This document shows positions 17,176 through 25,382 of a stretch of 64,000 nt of DNA, in pieces. The notes below the pieces were generated by a model. It was not told where the DNA came from. It did no database searches and saw only the letters and a program-made list of their open reading frames with translations. The DNA lies in the NCBI GenBank assembly GCA_965219915.1, contig OZ244794.1, positions 434,001-498,000 of the forward strand, read 5' to 3'. How positions within the stretch are numbered: the stretch's first letter is position 1; each line of letters starts with the position of its first letter. The DNA comes from Bin80 sp965219915. GTDB lineage: Bacteria > Bacteroidota > Rhodothermia > Rhodothermales > Bin80. A program made the translations under genes and the position numbers.

Positions 17176-18315
17176 ATGAAGTTCTCAATCAACAGCAACG
17201 TCCTTTCCGAAGCGCTGGACATCGTTAGTGGTGCCTTGTCGAATAAACCCAAGTCGGATATCTGGAAATGTGTCCACTTACACCGACTGGGAGATACGCT
17301 CCAATTGAGGACGATGGATTCCGAGCTTGGTTTTTCCATTCGACACACCCTCTCGATGGACTTTTCCAGCGAACCGGACGAGGACCTTGACCAGATCGCT
17401 GTACCTGCCCAACATTTCCTGGAGGCTTGTCGAGCCCTTCCGGATGTGCCGATAACTTTTGAAGCCCGTCAAGACTACAGCATCGTTCTCGAACACGAGA
17501 ACGGCAGATATGTCTGGATGGGCTACAATGGCACACAGTTCCCCGACTTCCCGCTGATTTCCGAGGAAGAATCCGTGAAGATTGACCGGAGACGCCTGAA
17601 ACAAGCCTGGGACTTGGTGGGCTTCGCCGCAAGCAAAGATTCTTCCAGGATCGGCATGATGGGCTTTTACCTGGAGATAGAAAAAGACGTCGTGCGGGGA
17701 ATTACCACTGACGGCCATCGGCTGGCGATGTGTGCCCTGAAGGGGATTGATAACGATACCACTGCAACCGCTCTCATTCCACTCAAGGTGTTCCAACAGG
17801 CGACTCGAATTGCTGGCGAGGACGAATGCACCATACAGACCAATAAGGACAGCATCAGTTTCACTTTTGGTTCCACCTGTTTGGTTAGCACACTTATTGA
17901 CGCCAAGTTCCCAAATTACCGGCGTGTGATCCCCACAAGTAACGATAAGGTAGTCCACCTGCGCAAGGATGATCTATACAATAGTGTGCGCCGAGTAAAT
18001 ATCTTCGCTTCACGTGCGTCACACCAAGTTATCCTGGACTGCAAGGAGGCGGAGGTTGAGGTCAGTGCTCATGATCCTGAGCGATCCAGTAAAGGACGAG
18101 ATACAATCCACTGTGAGTACCTCGGAGACCGTATGCAGATCGGATTTAATGCAACCTATCTCCAGGAGTCCCTGAGGTATGTCCCGGCAGAGGAAATCAA
18201 TCTTGCTTTGGGCACACCAAGTCGCGCGGCACTCATTACACCCGTAGAGCAAGATGACTCTTTCGAGTGCACGATCCTGATTATGCCGGTCATGCTCAAC
18301 ACCTTCCAGCCCTGA
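17176..18315 (+). CDS. dnaN: DNA polymerase III beta subunit (sliding clamp)
   Basis: 379 residues starting MKFSINSNVLSEALDIVSGA. Typical clamp features include TTDGHRLAMC in the middle domain and the C-terminal end CTILIMPVML, where the usual MPMRL-type end occurs. Three clamp domains of about 125 residues each fit the length. The ring clamp tethers polymerase III to DNA. It follows dnaA in the common dnaA-dnaN order. Confidence 0.96.
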   Translation: MKFSINSNVLSEALDIVSGALSNKPKSDIWKCVHLHRLGDTLQLRTMDSELGFSIRHTLSMDFSSEPDEDLDQIAVPAQHFLEACRALPDVPITFEARQDYSIVLEHENGRYVWMGYNGTQFPDFPLISEEESVKIDRRRLKQAWDLVGFAASKDSSRIGMMGFYLEIEKDVVRGITTDGHRLAMCALKGIDNDTTATALIPLKVFQQATRIAGEDECTIQTNKDSISFTFGSTCLVSTLIDAKFPNYRRVIPTSNDKVVHLRKDDLYNSVRRVNIFASRASHQVILDCKEAEVEVSAHDPERSSKGRDTIHCEYLGDRMQIGFNATYLQESLRYVPAEEINLALGTPSRAALITPVEQDDSFECTILIMPVMLNTFQP

Positions 18316-18391
18316 TTTCCGGGTGTGAACTTTGCTGTTTCCTTCAGCGTACCACTCTGCTACGCTGAAAATGCGCCCAAGACTGCAAAGT

Positions 18392-18844
18392 ATGGAAACC
18401 CAAAGTTACAAGACCACTAGCGCCAATGCCAAGATGGTGCAGCGGAAATGGTATGTCATTGACGCAGAGCAAGCCGTGGTAGGGCGTCTGGCCTCACGAG
18501 TGGCAACCATTTTGCGAGGCAAGCACAAGCCGATTTATACCCCGCATGTGGATACTGGGGACTATGTGATTATTGTCAACGCAGACAAGGTTCGCTTTAC
18601 CGGTAACAAGGAAGATGCAAAACTCTACTACAGTTACAGCGGTTATCCGGGTGGCTTAAAATCACGCACAGCACGAACCATGCGTGCGAAAAAGCCAGAG
18701 CACCTCGTCCGCCATGCTGTCAAAGGAATGCTGCCGAAAGGTGTACTGGGCCGGCAAATGTTGACCAAGCTTAAGGTTTACGCGAGTGCCGAGCATCCCC
18801 ATGGCGCACAAAACCCTGAAGAATTACCCGCTATTCCCGAATAA
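18392..18844 (+). CDS. rplM: 50S ribosomal protein L13
   Basis: 150 residues from the ATG at 18392 (METQSYKTTSANAKMVQRKW), chosen because Bacteroidota L13 proteins begin with this SYKT.SAN leader; a TTG 60 nt upstream is in frame but unlikely. Family blocks WYVIDAEQAVVGRLAS, GDYVIIVNADKV and MLPKGVLGRQML are clear. It forms a unit with rpsI 18 nt downstream, as L13-S9 usually does. Confidence 0.96.
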   Translation: METQSYKTTSANAKMVQRKWYVIDAEQAVVGRLASRVATILRGKHKPIYTPHVDTGDYVIIVNADKVRFTGNKEDAKLYYSYSGYPGGLKSRTARTMRAKKPEHLVRHAVKGMLPKGVLGRQMLTKLKVYASAEHPHGAQNPEELPAIPE

Positions 18845-18862
18845 GTCCTAGTTGATCCACTA

Positions 18863-19258
18863 ATGACCAACCCTACCGAGTTTGTCGCTGTCGGCCGCCG
18901 AAAAACATCAACGGCTCGTGTTTATATGCGTCCGGGTTCCGGTCGCGTGACTATCAATCGCCGGCCGCTTGAAGATTACTTCAAAATGGAAACCAGAAGG
19001 CATGTGCTTCTGTCTCCCTTTGAAGTCACCGAAACCTCAGGAATGTATGATCTGGTGGTCAACGTAAAAGGTGGCGGACTTACCGGACAGTCCGAAGCGA
19101 TCCGCCTGGGTGCATCGCGCGCACTGGTCCAGGCTGATGAGGAACGTAGGAAAGCACTTCGAGAGGCCGGATACCTGACACGCGATCCCAGAATGGTGGA
19201 GCGCAAGAAGTACGGACAACCAAAGGCCCGCAAACGCTTCCAATTCTCTAAACGATAA
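18863..19258 (+). CDS. rpsI: 30S ribosomal protein S9
   Basis: 131 residues. VAVGRRKTSTARVYMRPGSG opens the fold and the C-terminus ends KARKRFQFSKR, the basic tail that reaches the ribosomal P site. It directly follows rplM. Confidence 0.97.
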   Translation: MTNPTEFVAVGRRKTSTARVYMRPGSGRVTINRRPLEDYFKMETRRHVLLSPFEVTETSGMYDLVVNVKGGGLTGQSEAIRLGASRALVQADEERRKALREAGYLTRDPRMVERKKYGQPKARKRFQFSKR

Positions 19259-19352
19259 CCAAAAATCCCGCACAGGTTCTGATGCACGGCTGGGTGCCCT
19301 CCGGTTGGCCCTGCAAGTGATGATCCTGGTGGTCTAACCCAATCTCAAAATC

Positions 19353-20147
19353 ATGAGTAATGCCGTAACCGATCACGGTTCAACCCAACACCGGGTTTCT
19401 GTAGAAGATCTTCTGAAGGCCGGAACCCATTTCGGTCACTTAACCAGTCGGTGGAATCCCAAGATGCGCAGCTACATCTTCATGCAGCGCAACGGAATCC
19501 ATATTATTGATCTGCTACAAACCCAAAACCTGCTCACACGGGCAGCCGATACCGCGACGCGCTTTGCCCGACAAGGTAAACCTGTGCTTTTTGTCGGAAC
19601 AAAAAAACAGGCCAAGCAAACCGTCCGAGAAGCCGCAGAGTCCTGTAAATCCCCCTATGTTGTGGAACGCTGGCTCGGAGGAACGCTGACCAATTTTCAG
19701 ACAATTCGGAACAGCATCCGCCGTATGGAGAATCTGGCCAAGATGGGCAGAGATGGAACGTTGGATCAACTCAAAAAGAAAGAGCGTCTGATGAAATCCC
19801 GGGAACTGGAGAAGCTTCAGCGAAACCTCGGCGGTATCGCTGATATGCCCCGAACTCCTGGTTGCCTCTTCGTCGTGGATATGCGTCGAGAACGCATCGC
19901 AGTCAATGAAGCACGTAAACTTGGTATCCCGATCATCGCCATGGTTGATACCAACTGCGATCCTGATCTGGTGAATTACGTCATTCCCTGCAATGACGAT
20001 GCATTTAAGTCCATCCAGGTCATTACACATACGATTGCCCAAGCCGTAAATGAAGGGCGGAAGCAGGCGGAGATCACCGCGGCCAACAAACAGGCGGAAA
20101 AGGAAAAGCGTCGGGAAGTAAGAGGGCGGAAGAGACCTCGTAAATAA
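19353..20147 (+). CDS. rpsB: 30S ribosomal protein S2
   Basis: 264 residues. The opening VSVEDLLKAGTHFGHLTSRW, the block GTKKQAKQTVREAA and PIIAMVDTNCDPDLVNYVIP are diagnostic. A basic tail (KEKRREVRGRKRPRK) extends the C-terminus. It is followed by a 234-nt spacer, containing the hairpin CCGGGAT/ATCCCGG at 20273-20289, and then tsf. Confidence 0.97.
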   Translation: MSNAVTDHGSTQHRVSVEDLLKAGTHFGHLTSRWNPKMRSYIFMQRNGIHIIDLLQTQNLLTRAADTATRFARQGKPVLFVGTKKQAKQTVREAAESCKSPYVVERWLGGTLTNFQTIRNSIRRMENLAKMGRDGTLDQLKKKERLMKSRELEKLQRNLGGIADMPRTPGCLFVVDMRRERIAVNEARKLGIPIIAMVDTNCDPDLVNYVIPCNDDAFKSIQVITHTIAQAVNEGRKQAEITAANKQAEKEKRREVRGRKRPRK

Positions 20148-20381
20148 TTCAAACTCCAGTCTGTCTGGGCATCTGAAAAAGAATGTTCAAGGGTACACAG
20201 GCAGGTTCAATTGCAATAGTCAGCTATGTCTCAGGCGACCAGTCTATTCAGTGGTCCATGCGAAACTTTACGGCCGGGATTGCATCCCGGAGGATGTCGT
20301 TCCTGTTCCGATATGGCCACTGTAGCCTGATGGCATCACATTCTGGCCGTCTGTAAGATTCTAACAACACTAATACAACCC

Positions 20382-21221
20382 ATGACTCAGGTATCTATTT
20401 CAGCAAAGGATGTCAAGCGACTCCGCGACATGACCGGTGCGGGAATGATGGACTGCAAGCGGGCACTTGGCGAAGCAAATGGCAACCTTGATGCAGCCGT
20501 GGACCTTTTGCGCAAAAAGGGACAACGCGTTGCTGCAAAGCGTGCAGACCGTGAAGCCCTCCAGGGGCTCATTCTGACCCGCATTTCTGGCTCCGGGCAC
20601 ACGGGAATTATCGTTGAGGTCAACTGCGAAACTGACTTCGTCGCTCGCAATGATGAGTTTGACGCATTCGCCAATGAGGTGGCCGATCTTATTCTCTCAT
20701 CGCGCCCCTCTGACCTGGATGCATTGCTGGCTTTGCCTCTCGCCGATGGACGTACCGCTGGCGAAGCTCTGATTGACCTTACCGGCAAGATTGGTGAGAA
20801 ACTGGGCATTCGACGTTTTTCGGTCCTGTCTATTCAGGATGGTCAAGTGATTGACTACATCCATCCCGGCTCCCGCCTGGGTGTGTTGGTCACACTCTCA
20901 GGCACCGGGTCACTGGAGGAAACCGGGCGAGATGTCGCCATGCAGATCGCTGCATTGAACCCCCTTGCTGCACACCGTGAGGATGTGCCCTCGGACGTTC
21001 AGGCCAAAGAGTTGGAGATCGGTAAGGAGTCTGCAAGACTTGAAGGCAAGCCGGAGCACCTCTTGGACAGGATTGCCAAAGGCAAACTGGAGCGTTTCTT
21101 TAAGGATAATGTCCTGGTGGAGCAACCTTTTGTAAAAGATGCTTCACTGCGCGTTCGGGATGTGCTGAAAAAGTCCGGGGCCAATGTTAGTGAATTTGTG
21201 CGCTGCGCATTAGGCGAGTGA
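20382..21221 (+). CDS. tsf: Translation elongation factor Ts
   Basis: 279 residues. The UBA-like N-terminus (VKRLRDMTGAGMMDCKRALG) and the TDFV core motif (VNCETDFVARNDEF) are clear. EF-Ts recycles EF-Tu by exchanging GDP for GTP. It follows rpsB and precedes pyrH by 19 nt, the standard rpsB-tsf-pyrH-frr order. Confidence 0.97.
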   Translation: MTQVSISAKDVKRLRDMTGAGMMDCKRALGEANGNLDAAVDLLRKKGQRVAAKRADREALQGLILTRISGSGHTGIIVEVNCETDFVARNDEFDAFANEVADLILSSRPSDLDALLALPLADGRTAGEALIDLTGKIGEKLGIRRFSVLSIQDGQVIDYIHPGSRLGVLVTLSGTGSLEETGRDVAMQIAALNPLAAHREDVPSDVQAKELEIGKESARLEGKPEHLLDRIAKGKLERFFKDNVLVEQPFVKDASLRVRDVLKKSGANVSEFVRCALGE

Positions 21222-21240
21222 CCCGAACGCGGTCTCAGCT

Positions 21241-21975
21241 ATGCCAAACCCTGAACCTCAAAGACCCGTATACAAGCGTGTGCTTGTGAAACTCAGCGGC
21301 GAGGCGCTGCAGGGAAAGCTTTCCTTTGGTATTGACGACAAAGTACTTGCTACTTGGGTCAAGGAATTGCGGGCCGTAGTAGAAACCGGGGTTGAGCTGG
21401 CCGTTGTGATTGGCGGCGGCAACATCTTCCGAGGCGTTTCTGCAGCTACCCGGAACATGACCCGGGCGCACGGGGATTATATGGGCATGTTAGCCACTAT
21501 GATCAATGCCATGGCCCTGCAGGATGCCCTGGAACAGCTGAGCGTGCAAACACGACTGCAGTCAAGTATCAAGATGGAAGAAATTGCTGAATCGTTCATT
21601 CGCCGACGAGCCATACGCCATCTGGAAAAGGGGCGTGTAGTTATTTTTGGCGGAGGAACCGGCAACCCGTATTTTACCACAGACACGGCTGCTGCGCTCA
21701 GAGCTTTGGAGATTGGCGCGGATGTGTTAATCAAGGCTACTCGAGTGAGCGGGATATATTCGGCTGATCCGGAGCAACACAAGACCGCAAAACACTATGC
21801 GACCATTGCCGGCGATGAGGTTATTCGCAGGGGGCTGAAAGTCATGGATAAGACTGCCTTTACATTGTGCGAAGAGTCCAAGATGCCCATCGTGATTTGC
21901 AACGTGAACGAACCGGGCAACATACAGCGAATCGTTCAAGGAATGAAAGTGGGCTCTTACGTACATTGGGGGTAG
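21241..21975 (+). CDS. pyrH: Uridylate kinase PyrH
   Basis: 244 residues of the amino-acid kinase fold. KRVLVKLSGEALQG opens it, with VIGGGNIFRG, GTGNPYFTTDTAAALRA and IKATRVSGIYSADP downstream. The enzyme makes UDP from UMP. It precedes frr by 17 nt. Confidence 0.96.
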   Translation: MPNPEPQRPVYKRVLVKLSGEALQGKLSFGIDDKVLATWVKELRAVVETGVELAVVIGGGNIFRGVSAATRNMTRAHGDYMGMLATMINAMALQDALEQLSVQTRLQSSIKMEEIAESFIRRRAIRHLEKGRVVIFGGGTGNPYFTTDTAAALRALEIGADVLIKATRVSGIYSADPEQHKTAKHYATIAGDEVIRRGLKVMDKTAFTLCEESKMPIVICNVNEPGNIQRIVQGMKVGSYVHWG

Positions 21976-21992
21976 CTTGCCCTGCCATCACC

Positions 21993-22562
21993 ATGTTAGA
22001 CGAATTATTGGAGTTGATACTGTCGGACGCTGTAGATCACATGGAACGCTCTATGCAACATCTGGGCAAAGAGTTGCGAGCTGTCCGGGCGGGTCGAGCA
22101 ACCCCTGCCATGCTGCAGAATGTCAGAGTTGAATTCTACGGCAGTATTTCCCCGCTGAATCAGTTGTCCTCCATCAACGCCCCACAGCCGGATCTTCTGG
22201 TTGTGTCACCTTGGGATAAGTCCTCCATTAACGCCATTGAGAAGGCGATCCAGTCCGCCAATCTGGGACTGAACCCCTCCAATGACGGCGTACTCATCCG
22301 GGTACCGGTCCCTCCCTTGACGGAGGAGCGTCGGATAGAACTCTGCAAGCGGGTCCGGCAGATCGGTGAGCGGTCAAAGATCGCGATCCGTAATATCCGA
22401 CGCAGCACCAAGGACGACCTAAAGACTACTCAGGAGGAAGAACATCTGTCAGAGGACATGCGATACCTGGCCGAAGAGCGGCTGCAGAAGGAAACGGATC
22501 GTTTCGTATCGGCAATCGACAATTTTCTTCGCCAGAAGGAGGCGGAAATAATGGAAGTATAG
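21993..22562 (+). CDS. frr: Ribosome recycling factor
   Basis: 189 residues from the ATG at 21993 (MLDELLELILSDAVDHMERS); frames upstream lie inside pyrH and are not used. Motifs LRAVRAGRATPAML, RVEFYGSISPLNQLSSI and PPLTEERRIELCKRVRQIGE are typical. The factor splits post-termination ribosomes with EF-G. Its stop codon shares its final G (22562) with the first base of tRNA-Ser. Confidence 0.97.
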   Translation: MLDELLELILSDAVDHMERSMQHLGKELRAVRAGRATPAMLQNVRVEFYGSISPLNQLSSINAPQPDLLVVSPWDKSSINAIEKAIQSANLGLNPSNDGVLIRVPVPPLTEERRIELCKRVRQIGERSKIAIRNIRRSTKDDLKTTQEEEHLSEDMRYLAEERLQKETDRFVSAIDNFLRQKEAEIMEV

Positions 22563-22649
22563 GAGAGGTGCCGGAGCGGCCTAACGGGCTCGCCTGGAAA
22601 GCGAGTGTACCCTAACCGGGTACCGAGGGTTCGAATCCCTCCCTCTCCG
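22562..22649 (+). tRNA. tRNA-Ser (anticodon GGA)
   Basis: An 88-nt class II tRNA: acceptor GGAGAGG pairs with CCTCTCC, the anticodon stem CTCGC/GCGAG encloses the loop CTGGAAA (anticodon GGA), and a long variable arm (TACCC...GGGTA) precedes the T-arm. It overlaps the frr stop codon by one base, so it is presumably processed from the frr transcript. Confidence 0.95.
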
Positions 22650-22782
22650 CAAGATGCAGGCATATGCAACATACCTTGTCCTCTGCCCTTTGGGATCCTC
22701 ATGCCGAGTTTGCCTGATGGGGTCATGATCGGGAGCTTGCCAGCCATGTGAATCTTCAAGCTGTTCACCGCCGCTCAAACGG

Positions 22783-23349
22783 ATGCTTCTGTCCATGAGC
22801 CGTCAAAAAATTGTTGGCCTGACTGCTCCAAGCGGTGCTGGAAAGTCCAGTATTGCCCAGCGGGTCTTGGATGCATTTCCCGGTATGCACCTGGCGGTCT
22901 CAGTGACAACACGTGCGCCGAGGCCTCATGAGGAGCATGGTAAAGATTATTTCTTTGTCTCATTACCTGAGTTTGAGCGTCTCCTTGCGGAGGGGGCACT
23001 CCTCGAGTACGAAGAGGTCTACCCCGGCTGTTTCTATGGAACTCCACATTTCACCTCAGAAGAAGTCAACGGACCGGTCCTTCTGGACATTGACGTTAAG
23101 GGGGCTGCAAATGTCCGCGCTTCCATCGGAGGCTTTTTTATATTCGTTGCTCCTCCATCTGAAGCCGAGCTGGAAAGACGTCTTCGTGAACGGGGGACCG
23201 AAACAGAACAAACGCTCCTCACACGCCTCAAGAGAGCCAAAACGGAACTCGCTTACGCGGATCAGTTTGACGCCCTTGTTGTAAATGATTCACTTGATGA
23301 GGCTGCTGATGAAGCTATTTCCCTGATTGCGTCGTACCTCCAACAATGA
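22783..23349 (+). CDS. gmk: Guanylate kinase
   Basis: 188 residues from ATG 22783; ATG 22795 (MSRQKIVGLTAPSGAGKS) is an alternative. The P-loop APSGAGKSS and the GMP-binding stretch VTTRAPRPHEEHGKDYFFV are intact. The enzyme makes GDP from GMP. It overlaps the next gene, coaBC, by 4 nt (ATGA). Confidence 0.96.
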   Translation: MLLSMSRQKIVGLTAPSGAGKSSIAQRVLDAFPGMHLAVSVTTRAPRPHEEHGKDYFFVSLPEFERLLAEGALLEYEEVYPGCFYGTPHFTSEEVNGPVLLDIDVKGAANVRASIGGFFIFVAPPSEAELERRLRERGTETEQTLLTRLKRAKTELAYADQFDALVVNDSLDEAADEAISLIASYLQQ

Positions 23350-24563
23350 GTAGTTCCAGTCGAATTACAGAATTGAAGGGTAAGCGCCTGCTCCTGGGCG
23401 TAAGCGGCAGCATTGCGGCCTACAAAGCCGCTGAGATCGTCCGAGCCCTGCGTAAACTTGATGCAGAAGTACAAGTGCTCACAACCCAGGACGCTGCTCA
23501 GTTTATCACAACAACAACCCTGGAAACCCTGTCCGGTCACCCCGTGCTTACGGAACTCACCGACAGTGGTGAAACGGGGGCCTGGACTAGGCACATTACC
23601 TTAGGCCACTGGGCGGACCTTTTTCTCATCGCCCCGGCCACTGCACAAACTGTGGCGAAGCTGGCGCACGGGTTTGCAGACAACATGCTGACAGCAACCG
23701 CTTTGGCCGCTCGTTGCCCCGTACTCGTGTGCCCGGCAATGGATCATGATATGTACCTGCATTCCGCCGTCAAAACCAACCTCCACACTCTACAGGATCA
23801 AGGTTACGAGGTGATGGAACCCGGCTTTGGGGAGTTGGCGAGTGGTCTCGTGGGGGTCGGGCGCCTTCCTGACATTGACGAGATCCTTGAGCGTGTTGCT
23901 GAGCTCCTGCCAGGAGAGCTTCGGGGCAGGCATGCTCTGGTTACCGCTGGCCCTACGTATGAGCCGATAGATCCCGTCCGGGTGGTCTCCAACCATTCAA
24001 CCGGGACCATGGGATTCACGTTAGCCAGAGATCTCGCAAGACGCGGAGCCCGTGTTACGCTGGTCACAGGCCCGACTTTGCTTGATACCCCGGACCGCGT
24101 CCACCGTGTTGATGTTCTCACAAGTGCGGAGATGCTTGAAGCCGCCCTGATTCATCGGAACGCGGACTTTGTATTTATGGCCGCTGCCGTAGCGGATTAT
24201 ACGCCCACTGAATTTCATTCCTCAAAAATCAAGAAAGCGGCCGACCATCTGGTACTTAAACTGCGCCGCACCACCGACATCCTCGCAGAACTCGGAAAAA
24301 ATCGCCAGGAGCATCAAACCTTGGTGGGGTTCGCTATGGAAACCGAAAACGATCTGACGAATGCCCGCCGCAAGCTTGTTGAAAAAAATCTGGACTGGAT
24401 TGTGCTCAACAACGTGACCGAGGACGGCGCCGGGTTTGGTACCGGGACCAATCGGGTAACACTCCTGGGAAAAGACGGCTCCTCCTTCCCTTTATCTGTA
24501 ATGCCGAAGAAACAAGTGGCCAGAGCCCTCCTTGATAAAATTTTGGCAGATTATTGTGTATAG
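23346..24563 (+). CDS. coaBC: Phosphopantothenoylcysteine decarboxylase / phosphopantothenate-cysteine ligase
   Basis: 405 residues and bifunctional. The N-terminal flavoprotein (CoaC) part has GVSGSIAAYKAAEIVR, the active-site His in ARHITLGHWAD-like context, and PAMDHDMYLH in place of the usual PAMN..M. The C-terminal CoaB part has VTAGPTYEPIDPVRVVSNHS and the AAAVADY and K-rich motifs. The two steps convert phosphopantothenate to phosphopantetheine in CoA synthesis. It overlaps gmk by 4 nt. The Asn-to-Asp change in PAMN deserves notice but is not fatal to the call. Confidence 0.95.
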   Translation: MSSSSRITELKGKRLLLGVSGSIAAYKAAEIVRALRKLDAEVQVLTTQDAAQFITTTTLETLSGHPVLTELTDSGETGAWTRHITLGHWADLFLIAPATAQTVAKLAHGFADNMLTATALAARCPVLVCPAMDHDMYLHSAVKTNLHTLQDQGYEVMEPGFGELASGLVGVGRLPDIDEILERVAELLPGELRGRHALVTAGPTYEPIDPVRVVSNHSTGTMGFTLARDLARRGARVTLVTGPTLLDTPDRVHRVDVLTSAEMLEAALIHRNADFVFMAAAVADYTPTEFHSSKIKKAADHLVLKLRRTTDILAELGKNRQEHQTLVGFAMETENDLTNARRKLVEKNLDWIVLNNVTEDGAGFGTGTNRVTLLGKDGSSFPLSVMPKKQVARALLDKILADYCV

Positions 24564-24637
24564 TCTGTTGAAATTTGGAGAATAACTTTGCCCATTTTTT
24601 TGAGCATTTTGTTTTGGGTGGGTTAAATACCCATGGG

Positions 24638-25366
24638 ATGCAGCGCGATTATCGCATAACCATGGTTGAGTTGCTTCAAGGCTTGAGGGACTGTCTGTAT
24701 GCAGAGGCAGAAATGCATGGTCCTCTTGTGCCGGTCGAACCTGTCAAAGGCTTTGCACTGAGGATTACAAACCTGATCCCCAAGGAGAATCCTGTACGAG
24801 CGCTCTCGTCCTTGGAAGATCTCCGACAATATGTGGAGAGCGTTACCTTGGTTCCTATTGATGGTGCGCGCACCAATGCCGTCTTTGGCGAGGGCAATCC
24901 TCGGGCACGAATAATGCTCGTGGGCGAGGCTCCTGGTGCTGACGAAGATCGTCTGGGAAGGCCTTTTGTCGGCCGGGCGGGAAAACTTCTGGATAAGATG
25001 ATTGCTGCTATCGGACTCTCCCGGGAAGAACTCTTTATTGCAAATATTCTGAAGTCCCGACCTCCGGGAAACCGAAACCCTGAGCCGCAGGAAATAGCTG
25101 CCCATTTGCCAGTGCTGTACAAACAGATGGCCCTTATCCAGCCGGAATTCATACTTTGTCTGGGCAAGGTGGCTGGGCAAACATTGCTTAATTCCAAGGG
25201 CACATTGGGTTCACTTCGAGGAAAAAATCATGACTATCACGGCATCCCGCTGCTTGTAACGTACCATCCCGCAGCCCTCCTGCGTAATCAGCGCTGGAAG
25301 CGGCCAGCCTGGGAAGATCTGCAGCGCTTGCAAAAACTTTATACAACGGGCCTTACCCGTCAGTAA
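24638..25366 (+). CDS. Family 4-type uracil-DNA glycosylase without Fe-S cysteines
   Basis: 242 residues from ATG 24638 (MQRDYRITMVELLQGLRDCL); a TTG at 24575 is in frame. The catalytic motifs of the family are intact: GEAPGADEDRLGRPFVGRAG, NRNPEPQEI and TYHPAALLRN. The four cysteines that hold the 4Fe-4S cluster in family 4 enzymes are all absent. Where the first pair (CxxC) precedes RT..VFGEG, the sequence reads VTLV; the third becomes Ser in LKSRPPGNRNP; and the fourth falls in AAHLPVL with no Cys. So this is probably a cluster-free member. It removes uracil from DNA if active. It stands between coaBC and dnaB. Confidence 0.85.
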   Translation: MQRDYRITMVELLQGLRDCLYAEAEMHGPLVPVEPVKGFALRITNLIPKENPVRALSSLEDLRQYVESVTLVPIDGARTNAVFGEGNPRARIMLVGEAPGADEDRLGRPFVGRAGKLLDKMIAAIGLSREELFIANILKSRPPGNRNPEPQEIAAHLPVLYKQMALIQPEFILCLGKVAGQTLLNSKGTLGSLRGKNHDYHGIPLLVTYHPAALLRNQRWKRPAWEDLQRLQKLYTTGLTRQ

Positions 25367-25382
25367 TCTCCCCTTACTCTCT

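Noticed and set aside
17278..17958. Long open frame (226 codons) antisense to dnaN
   Set aside because: Opposite-strand shadow of a clear dnaN gene; composition follows from the dnaN codon bias and no start signal is seen.
20148..20381. Hairpin in the rpsB-tsf spacer as terminator or leader
   Set aside because: Palindrome CCGGGAT/ATCCCGG lacks a T-run and the genes normally share a transcript; role not supported.
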